A DNA stretch of 64,000 bases, taken from positions 1 through 64,000 of the forward strand of contig JBCFYV010000549.1 of NCBI GenBank assembly GCA_039000515.1. Direction: 5' to 3'. Both the position numbers and the translations under genes were made by a program. Under the pieces are notes generated by a model. It was not told where the DNA came from. It saw only the letters and a program-made list of their open reading frames with translations, and searched no databases. This document shows, one piece after another, positions 55,380-64,000 of this stretch (position 1 is the stretch's first letter; each line of letters begins with the position of its first letter). This stretch comes from Timema cristinae (lineage: Eukaryota; Arthropoda; Insecta; Phasmatodea; Timematidae).

Positions 55380-58300
55380 TAAAATGGAATTGTAGGGGTT
55401 TCAAATGCCGTAAAAGGGGAAAATTAAAACACAACAAATTTTTTCCCCCTGCTTTTTTCAATCTTGTTTTTTGCCGGGGGACCCACTTCCCCCCAAAATT
55501 GACAACCCGATGCTTCTTTGGGTACGATGTTATCGTACCGACAACCCCTTTTTTTAAAACCGGGCTAGCGCAGGTTGGCTAATTTTCGTACAATCACTAT
55601 ACATAAAATTTTAAATATTTTTCTGATCTCCAAGTGATTGCTGTCATATTCTTCCCCCCCCCTTTGGAAAGTAAAAATTTTGCTGCTTTTAACCCCCCAA
55701 ACCGGGGGGGCGTTTTTCCTAAGGGACCTAGATGCCCTTTTTAATACAATTTCCCGCCCCCAAATATCATGGGGGGGATTTTAACGCGCATAACCTGGTT
55801 GGGGGTCAAATTTTACGGGAACGGGCCCCTTGGGAGGATGTAGGGGAAAATATTCTTGTCCGGGAAACCGGGTTTAAAAACACCGGGACCCAACACAACT
55901 TCTCAACTTTAATGGTGTACCCCCCTTGCCTTTCACCAAAAACCTTAATGTAGTGCCGGATCGCTGCCCCAAAAAATTCCTTTGGGAGGTCCCCCTGGGA
56001 CCAATGGGGCAGTAAACTTATCCAATTTTTTGCTTACACCTCTTTAAAAAAAACCCCCAGTACGGCGCGAATACCCCAAGGGGGTTGCTAAAACGTGCTG
56101 ACGGGAAAAAGTTTTTCCGCACCTCGTCGTATTTAGTGAAATCCCGCCCATCCTGACGCCCGATGGAAAGGCGGGGCTTTTTCCCTTCAAACGGTCACCC
56201 CGGGCGGCGGCGGGGGCTTCCATCCCAAATCCCTCCCCAAAATTTCCGCGACCCCATCCTTTTTCCCGGTGGAACGAGGAGGGGTCGCCGGGGCTATTTC
56301 TGACCGCAAAGGGGCCCTACTTCTTTTCCCATCGACGGCCCCCCCCAAAGAAATTCTGGGAGTCATTCCAAAATTCTACCCCTTTCAAGCTCGCCGTGTT
56401 ATTCAAAGAAAGCAGAAGGAGTCGGGAGACATTTTTATTTAAACCCTTAAAATTACCACTTCCAAAAATTTAAAAATTTTTGGGAAAATTTTCCGAAAAT
56501 TAAAGGGTAGTAGCAAAAATTAAATTTTAATAGGAAACCTGCCCCCCATGTCTAAGGGTTTTTCGAAATTGGTCCCCCCCCTTTTTGGAGGGGGGCAAAT
56601 AGGGGGCTCGTTTTCGGGGGGTTGGGCTTTTAAGCGAGAACCCCGAGCGCCATAAACAAAAAAATTTTTGGGGCCAAAAATTCCGGGAAAAGGAAATTTT
56701 TTTAACACCCCCCTTTTCCTAAAAGGGAGGGAAAAAACCCAAAACCTTTTTTCCCCCTTTTTTGCCCCCAGGCGGGCAAAAAAAACCCCTTTCCGGGGCC
56801 CGGGATGAAAAATTCCATTAAAATGAAAGGGGTTGGCCGCCAACTTTTTCCCCTTTTTGTTTTGGGGGGGCCCGTTTTCCTTTTAAAAACCCCCCCTCAA
56901 AACAAAAGGGTTTTTTGGGGAAATCCTTTCCCCAATTCCCCAAAAAATTTTTGTGGCGCCCAAGAAAACCCTTTTTTTTTCCCAAATTATAAAAAAATTG
57001 GCAAGGGAAAATTTTAAATTTTTAACTAGTTTTTAAAAAAACCCGGAACCCCTTTAAACTAGCCTTGTAAGCAAAATATTAAAAGAAAAAAATATAAATA
57101 AAACGACTTTTTATGAAGTTTTAAAATCCCGGAAATTTTTTCGGGCATCCAAAATTTCAAATGGGGTTTTTCCGCCGAAAAACCGACCCAAACGGTTGAT
57201 AACCGCCCCCTGAGCCCTGCTGTTCGTGCACCCTTTTTTCCCCAAAAACCCGATCTTTTTGGCTGTTTTTTTTTTTGTTTTGGGAAAGGCGAAACGTACT
57301 ACTTTGGGCTTTAAAACCCCAATCTTAAAAAACCTTTTTTTAATTGGGGGTTCCCGGGGAGCCCCCCCTTTTTTTTTTAGCTAATTTTTGTCAGTTTGAC
57401 ACAATTCCGGGGTAAAGGTTAAAAACCCCCTTATCCAAATGTTTTTTTATTCAAAAAAAGGGGGGTTGCCTCGGGTTTATATTTTAACACTAACGTTGTT
57501 CGCTATTGCAAATAAAAAAGCTTAAAAAGACAACGTGCGCTTAAACCGTTCGTTCTCCCTTTTTTTGGGGGAGTGACAACGCTTTTTTAAAATTGCATTT
57601 TCCTCAAATCTCCACAGGCTGAACAAAACCGTTTACAACCCCGCTGAAAATAATCTAGGGTTGGGGGGCATCTCAAAATGGCCCTTTCTTTTCTCTGGGG
57701 CCAAGACGACTGTCCCCAAATTTCCATAGATTACGGGGAATCCCAGCCAGCCCCAATTTTTTAAATGAAAAAAACGTTTTTTTTAAACCTGTCCCCCGGG
57801 AAAACCGTAAGGTTCCTGGGATTTTTATTTCGTTTTTAAAAACTAACTTGGATCCACCAATCAAAGACCTGAAAGCGGGGTGTTTTTAAAGCTTTAAATT
57901 TTATTTAAAAATTTGTGATTGGTCCCCCTCTTTGGGGTGCGATAGGGAAAACCCTTTGATGCCCTCTAAAAGACCCTTTGGTGAGATCAAAACTTGAAAA
58001 ACGGGCATTTTTTTAAAAGGTTTTTCCGCTAAAACCCCCCGGTTTTTAAAGAACTCGATAGCGTCCCCCAAACGGCATTCAACGGCTACTTGGGTTTTTT
58101 TTCGAAACCAGTCCACTCGTCAGCATCTTTCCGACGCCGGCCCCCCTTTTTCTTACCGGGTTTTACCCCTTTGGCTCTTACGTGCCCGAAACGGGCATTC
58201 CCAACCCCCAAAAATGTTGCTATACCCCCCTTTTTTTTTCCATCCCCCTAACCGGTTTTGTATAAAACAAAAATTGTGGTAGTAAAAAGGCCGGGGGGGA

Positions 58301-59250
58301 ATAAAGGATGCAAAGGGTTTTTCGCCACGTGGGGGAATTGCCCTCCCAAAAGGGCTACCCCCACATCACCGGGGTTTCCGAGTTTCCCCTTTTTGAAGAT
58401 ACGCCCCCCCGAAAAGGGCCTTTTTGATCTTGCCAATTTCCCCAAAACCAAAAACCACCCCAAAAAACCCCCCTTTGTATATGAGAGGACCTTTAATGAC
58501 TCCCCCCACTCGTTTTCCAGGGATTTGAGCGCATTTTACTTTGATGGCTCTTAAATCTGGAGCCGTCCCGGGGGATGTGCTTTTTTTTTTGTGGAAGGAC
58601 CCAAATTTAAAAAAATTTGGTTTTCCCTTTAAAAAACCCCATTTTTTTTTAACCGTTTAATTAAATCCCCTTTTTTTAAATCTTTGTTTTTGTTTACCGA
58701 AGTAGTCACCTTTCCGCCCTCACCCTCAACGGTTTCCCCATAAAGTGCTCTTTGGCTTTTCCCCAACTCTCTACCCCTTTTAAACCCCCCGTCGGGATGA
58801 AACATGGGCAAATTTTAAAAAATTTTTTTTATAAAGAGAAACCTGGCTGGGCCTTTTTTGCTGGATTCCGGGTCACGCTGGTTTTCCAAAAAATAAAACT
58901 GGCGGACCGGGCCCAGCCAAGGGGCGGCACGCCGGGGTTTTCCTGTTTTTAGATCTAAAGGGTTATGTTCGGCGGAGTTTTTACCACCTGGAAACGAGCA
59001 GTGGGCCCCGCCCCCTGCACAAAAACAACTGCGGTCCATCAGGGACGGGTGTCGCGAGGGCCCTCTTCTAAACGAAATTTAGAAAGAGGAAAGGTCTTTC
59101 GTGACAAAGACCCGCGTCGGGCATATTTCATTGACCCATAGTTTTTTTACGGAGAGGGGAATCCACCTCCATTGTCGTGTTCTGTGATACTCCCCTTGTG
59201 TGCACCCACTTTTTTGGTGGAGTTTCGAAAACTCCCCCCTTCCCCCGGGC
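55380..59250 (+). pseudogene. LINE ORF2 (APE endonuclease, RT, RNase H), copy F
   Basis: The endonuclease shows HGGDFNAHNLVGGQIL (about 55768-55815) and QHNFSTLMVY (about 55890-55920). The RT region is badly stretched: motif B (about 57440-57475, GGLPRV-like) and motif C (about 57555-57585) are recognisable only by position, but the conserved stretch with the CTCCACAGGCTGAAC block (about 57608-57625) and the thumb are clear. RNase H enters at about 58525-58560 (FYFDGS for IYTDGS), and the PGH block is near 58855-58885. The CCHC end lies near 59160-59220. Confidence 0.7.
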
Positions 59251-59775
59251 TTTGTTTTTAAAAGGGTTTGATTTAAAGGGTTTTTTAAATTTAGCATAGT
59301 CAGATGGGCTTATTTTTTTTTAAACTCCGTTTTATACGCCAGGCGGTTTTTTTTTTAAATTCCATTTGATTTCCCATTTTATAAAGGGCTCTTTTGGATA
59401 AAAATTTTCCATATTGAATCTTTTTAAAATTTTTATTACAATTTAAAAATGTTTTTTTTTTTTTAACGTATTAATTTTAACATTTTTTGTGTCATTCTAA
59501 CGTTTTTTAAAATTTTAAAAATTTTGTTTTGCCCTTTTTTTTGGGATTTAAAACATTTTGGGTTTTTTTTTAGAAAGTGTATCATTTAAATTTATACTAA
59601 AAAAAACCCCTTTTGGGAAGCTCTCCTATGGATTTCCCTCAATGGTGAATTTTTATCCCCTTTTCCCCAAGGGGGAATTTTATTTGTTTTAAATATATTT
59701 CAAGGCCCTAAGACCTTGATGTTTTGGAGGGGCCTTTACACCCAATTAAAAAAAAAAAATTAATAATAAAATTTT

Positions 59776-60667
59776 CAATTCCCCAAAAGAAACTTTAAAA
59801 TTTTTTCTGACATTGGGGATTTTCATTGGGCCCGATCAAACATATCCTGGATGATAACAGAAAATACAACCAAAATAAATCATTAAATTTGTCATAAAAA
59901 AACATTTGGCTGGCCGGCAAAAGAGTCAACTGAAAAAACAAATTGGTATAAATTTTTCACTTCACATTTTCACCTTAAAAAGGTTTACAATTTCACCCGT
60001 TTTTAACAAATCATTTGGGTTTATCTTTCCCAAATGGCTGTAAAAAACACCTTTTATATTAATTTTTTTCTTTAGCAACCAATAAACCTTCCAGAAGCAT
60101 TTGTCTAATTCCCTTTTTTGATGGGTTTAAAATTTATTTATCAACACAAAAATTGGGCCCCCATTTGATTTTTTTTAAATTTCTTCACCCAATTGACAAA
60201 AAATTTCCCGAATTTAAAAATATTTTGAAACTTATTTTTTTTTTAAATTTTAAAAATTTGTCCAAAATTTGCCCCGGGGGTAAGGGCACATGACCCATTC
60301 ATCGTCTATTTGGGTTTAGCCCGGAAAAGTTTTCAAAAGCCCCCTTCGTCTTTAATATCAAATTTTAAAATGGGGGGTTTTTTTTTAAATTTTTTCATTT
60401 TTTTGCCCCCAAAAACCTTCACCACTTAACTATTTATATTTTTAAAAAATGTTTAAAATAACGCTTTCAACCTCCAAGCCCTTTAATTGAGACGTGTTAT
60501 AATCAATGCTCAAATCATTTAGTTACAAATTTTTTTAATTTTTTTTTTGTTCCCCCCCGCGGGGTGGGGGTTTGTGAAAACCTTTGTGCAACAAACCTTA
60601 CCTATATTTTTTTTCCCTTTTCTCCTCTCCTTCCCCCTTACTTTCCTTTTAAATTTCCTTTCCCCCC
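59776..60667. other. AT-rich spacer between LINE copies F and G
   Basis: Homopolymer-stretched AT-rich DNA with no recognised gene or repeat, and not similar to the other inter-copy spacers. Confidence 0.45.
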
Positions 60668-61805
60668 TTTCGGGCGGGGTTTTTGAAAAAATTTCCCCCA
60701 GTAACCCCTGGGTGTCGTAAGAGGCACAAAAAAGGGGGGGCATCTGGGGCAGGATGTACCTCGTCAGGACAAAACCCTATCCCAAAAATCTTTCCTTTTT
60801 CCTTTTTTTTTTTTTTCACTCTTTTTTCCCTTTTCTTTTTATTTTTTCCCCTTTTTTCCACCCTTTTCTTTTCCCTTTCTTTTTCCCCTTTTTTTTCTTC
60901 CCCTTTCCCCCGCCGTTAAAAACCGCCAGAGGCCTTTTTTGGCCCCCTTTGTTGACGACCTTTTCCCTCTAAAAAAACAGGGGTCTTTTCCCCGGGTTTT
61001 AATTAAATTTGGATCCAAACCGGGGTTTTGGGGAAACCCCCTGAATGAAAAGTTGCGCCGGGGTTTGGGAAAAAAAACCCTTTGGGGAGAAGGGCCCTTA
61101 GGGAATAAAAAAAACCGGTTTTCCCTAAAACCTTGAGAAAAGGACCCGTTGCCTTCTTTAAAAGGGGTTTTTCCCCGGGCGTAAAATTGGCACTTCCTGC
61201 ATACACCTTTCTGCGGGTACCTCTTTTTTCCCGGCGAATGCCCATATGAAAGGGTTGTCATGTCTTAAAAAATCGTTAGGGGCCCCCTTTGTCCGGAAAA
61301 AGGGTTTAAAAGGGCCCCAAATTTGGGAGAACCCCAAATGGGGGTCAAAACCCGGGTCTACGAAACCGAGTACTTTTGCAGGTTTGCCCCCACCCCTGGG
61401 CGAGTCCATTGTCCCAAAAACTGACACCTTTTCTTGGGCCCCCCCTGGCACCCTAACCTTTGCCAAGTTTCCCCATGGGGATCTTTTCTTTCCCGGCCCC
61501 CCACAGGCCGTATTAATGATAAAGGCGGGAAAACGGGTAAGGGCCTCCCCCCTGGGTTTTTAAAAAAAAGCCAGGAAGGTGGTGAGGCCCCCCGGCCCGG
61601 GTTCCCGGTGATGTCCCCCGGTGAGTGGAAAAGTGAAGATCTAAAACCTTTTAACCCCCCATTTTATCCTCGAAAAAAGTGGAAAATGGGGGGCAGCAAA
61701 TTCACGTCTTAAAAAAGGAAACTGCGTTTATGGACCAAAATTTTAAAACCCAAATATGACCGACCAAAATCAACCACAAATAAAATTTTGGGGAAAAACC
61801 GAAAT
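60668..61805 (+). promoter_or_regulatory. LINE 5' UTR, copy G
   Basis: Contains the family 5' signature and the longest pyrimidine tract of the window (60783-60912, about 130 bp almost without purines), then the GGCCTTT...GTTGACGACC block. Confidence 0.55.
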
Positions 61806-63020
61806 ACCGGTGAGTAATAAGGCAAATAATTGGGGGGAAGGTAGAGCCCCACGGTTCCTCAAAAGTTTTTCAGGGGGGTGGCCACTTGTTATGACCTTTG
61901 ACGGGTAAGCGTTTTAGGGTAACTTTTAGGAAACTTTCCCCCCCCCAGGGCACCGAGGCACCGGGTACATTAACAAAAAGGAAAAGGGAAAAAAAAAAAA
62001 GGAAAGGGTACATATAACCCACCTTTGCGAAATTTCCCCTCCTCCCAAAGGAGGGTTTAGCAAAGGGTTCCAAATTTCTCAGGGTCCGGCCGTAGTCCCC
62101 CCAACCCCCCCGGGGCGTTTTCATGCCAGGGAAATTTGGGGATACGAAGCTGAATGCCGTGGAAAGGGCCCAAACCCGTGCGGATTTCGGGGCAGGAGGC
62201 TCACGATACCCAAACCCTGTGAGTCCCTAAGTGGTGCATCAACTGCAGGGTCCCATTCTGCTTGGTCCGGGCCTGGGCCGAAATGGGAAAGGTGGGGGAA
62301 AAAAGTCCTGGAGAACCCAAAGTGAAAAAAATCCCTTAAAGCCCAAGGGCCCCCAAGCAAAAAATTAAACCATCAAACCCGGTTTTTTCAGACAAAAAAA
62401 TAGTCAAATTTTAAGCCAGAACATAAAGCCCCCAAATGTCAAAGCGCAGAATTAATATCGCCAAAAAAGCCCCCCACGAAACCCTTTCCAATCGTCTTCC
62501 CACCTTTTAGACACTAAAAGACAGCCAGCACCACTAATGGTGGGGCCAAAAAAAAAGGGACATGGGGCGCCCCCCCGGGCCCAAGTCGCCTCCCCCCACC
62601 CCTTCACCCCCGAGGGGGCCTTTCCCCGGGGGAAAACCCCCGACCCCTCCGGGCCCTTCCTCGGGGGACCCCCTCCCAACCTCCTCGAGGGAACACCCCC
62701 GATTTCCCCCCCGGGTCCAAAACCCCTTGGGGAAACCCTTGCGAACCCGGCCAAAACCCCCCCCTCAGAACGCCGGAGGTCGGGAAGAGTTGGGGGTTTT
62801 CCAAAGGTAAGTCGCAAAGGGGAGTCCCCCGGTGCCCCGGGGGAAGGGGCCAGCAAGGGCCGGGCCGAAAAAATAACCCTTTAAAAAAAAAGCGTGAAGG
62901 GTTTAAAAAAAGCCTTTGCGTAAAAGGGTCCCCCGTCCCAGTCTTTTACAGGGCAAACCCAAGCCTCTCCCCCAAACGGGGGGTTCCCAAAAGGATTGGG
63001 GAAAAACAAGAGGGGCCTAA
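61806..63020 (+). pseudogene. LINE ORF1 (gag-like), copy G
   Basis: Opens ATGAGTAATA-like (GTGAGTAATAAGGCAAATAA near 61811, matching MSNTANPPV of copy F) and GTAGAGCCCCACGGTTCCTC. The Pro-rich middle (62575-62770) has repeats of the type PPRG and GGPPP (PRGKTPDPSGPFLGGPPPN), and a Lys/Arg-rich end follows. Frame changes are dense. The antisense frames over 62452-62856 are shadows of this Pro/Arg-rich segment. Confidence 0.52.
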
Positions 63021-63109
63021 AAAAGTCCTCAATAAAATTTTTAAAATTTTTTAAAAGGGTAGTTAAAGGATTGTGAGAATTTAATTTAAATTTTTATACA
63101 AATAAAATT

Positions 63110-64000
63110 TAAAGTCCCACTACAATGGAATTTTAGGGGTTTCTAAGCTCGGGGCAGAGGGAAAATTAAAAAAAACTAATTTCTTCCCGGGATCCTCCCA
63201 TCTGTGTTTCAGGGAAAACCCCCTTTTCCGGGCCCTCGAAAAACCCCATGCTTCGTGGGTTTCGATTTTGTTCGTACCGACCCCCAAACCACTCTTTTAT
63301 CGGGCTAACGGAGGTGTAGCAAAAATTTGCACGTAAACAACATAATCCCTAATTTTTAAAAAATATTGGGCTTGATCTCCAAGTTATTTTCTGTCCCAAA
63401 CCTCCCTTTCCCATGGAGTAAAACCGTTTTGCCCGCATTTACCCCCCCACCGGTGAACGTGTTTTCCAAAGGACTCTAGAAAAACCCCCCTTTTTAAAAA
63501 CTTCCCGGCCCCCCTATAACACTTTGGGGAAATTTAAAAGGGGCATAACCCTGGTTGGGGTTTTAATTTTACAGACAAACCCCTGGGGAGGATGGAAAAG
63601 GAAAAATTCCCTTTTCTCGGGGGAAACCCCGGTTTAAAGAACCCCCGGGCCCCGACAAAACTTCTCCCCCCTTTTAATGGTGTATCCCCTGCCCCTCGCC
63701 CTTTTCCCTATGTAGCCCCCCAAAATTTCTGCTCCCCTTCCCCCTTTTGGGGGGGTTCACTCGGGTATTTGGGACGATCACTTTTCCCATTTCTGCTTTC
63801 AAAAAGTTAAAGAACCCCCAGATAAACAAGGGTTTCCCCCCAAAGGGTTCTCAAACGTTCTAACTGGGGATAAAAATTTCCCCGAGCCTTTGCCGTTACG
63901 ACGAACCCCCATCCTCCTGACGGGCGAAAGTTAAGGCCGCAAATTTACTTTTGACCGGGCTTTGCGGGGGCAGGGGAACCCCTCTAAACCCCGGGCCCAA
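63110..64000 (+). pseudogene. LINE ORF2 endonuclease start, copy G (partial)
   Basis: Aligns with the endonuclease of copies B, C and F: the start ACTACAATGGAATTTTAGGG (63119-63138), the CGTACCGAC block for YRTD (about 63271-63280), the GDFN block degraded as TTTGGGGAAATTTAAAAGGG (63523-63542), and AATGGTGTATCCCCTGCCCCTCG for NGVASAID (about 63677-63700). Cut by the window. Confidence 0.6.

Larger units (their letters stand above)
53055..59775 (+). mobile_element. Jockey-like LINE copy F, full length
   Basis: The 5' UTR runs 53055-54082, ORF1 about 54083-55300, ORF2 about 55380-59250 and 3' UTR about 59270-59775 with a degenerate tail (CCCAATTAAAAAAAAAAAATTAATAATAAAA). At about 6.7 kb it is longer than copy C, which fits homopolymer inflation throughout. 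All domains can be aligned to copies A-E. Confidence 0.85.
60668..64000 (+). mobile_element. Jockey-like LINE copy G, cut by the window end
   Basis: The 5' UTR starts CGGGCGGGGTTTTTGAAAAA, then CAGTAACCCCTGGGTGTCG and TAAGAGG. ORF1 starts near 61806, and the endonuclease begins near 63110 and runs to the window end. RT and 3' parts lie beyond 64000. Confidence 0.82.

Noticed and set aside
1..64000. CRISPR arrays, bacterial operons, phage or plasmid features
   Set aside because: No regular spacer arrays, no ribosome binding sites linked to long frames, and all coding signatures are eukaryotic transposons.

Overview
The window is invertebrate nuclear DNA, most likely arthropod. I judge this from the repeats alone: a jockey-like LINE, an R2-superfamily LINE with N-terminal zinc fingers, a Ty3/Gypsy element, a PIF/Harbinger transposon and a BED-finger hAT-like transposon. 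A crustacean or chelicerate would fit, but nothing here proves it. I found no intact host gene, rRNA gene, CRISPR array or prokaryotic operon. Nearly all recognisable coding sequence is transposable-element protein broken by frameshifts and stops.

The main component is one LINE family present as at least seven copies (A-G), all on the + strand: A 1-6275 (split by a hAT-like transposon at about 2166-5480), B 18880-24325, C 24455-30500, D 31098-38610 (split by a reverse-oriented Gypsy element at about 31.35-35.42 kb), E 44185-50660 (split by a Harbinger transposon), F 53055-59775, and G from 60668 past the window end. A full copy reads: CT-rich 5' UTR, ORF1 with a Pro/Arg/Gly-rich segment, ORF2 (APE endonuclease, reverse transcriptase with FVDD, RNase H, C-terminal CCHC finger), a 3' UTR with several stem-loops, and an (AAT)n tail. 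Two tails carry a second, short 3'-end fragment in the same direction, so the family may insert into its own tails.

Between copies D and E, about 39.2-44.2 kb is a very GC-rich R2-superfamily element on the - strand. It has zinc fingers, a Pro-rich linker, an RT with YADD and the R2-type thumb, but no endonuclease end. Copy E is cut at its RT by a precisely bounded PIF/Harbinger element at 44230-48077: 17-bp perfect TIRs, TAA target duplication, a transposase in two exons, and an antisense MADF gene lying inside the transposase intron. A 549-bp MITE with TA flanks (47003-47551) sits inside the Harbinger element.

From 6.3 to 18.9 kb lies AT-rich DNA without recognisable genes. It holds two copies of a dispersed repeat of about 150-180 bp (a third is at 50.76 kb), a possible tRNA-derived SINE relic and hAT-like end fragments. 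Sequence quality is uneven: 3.5-7.4 kb and 50.8-64 kb show stretched homopolymers typical of uncorrected long-read consensus, so many frameshifts there may be artefacts.
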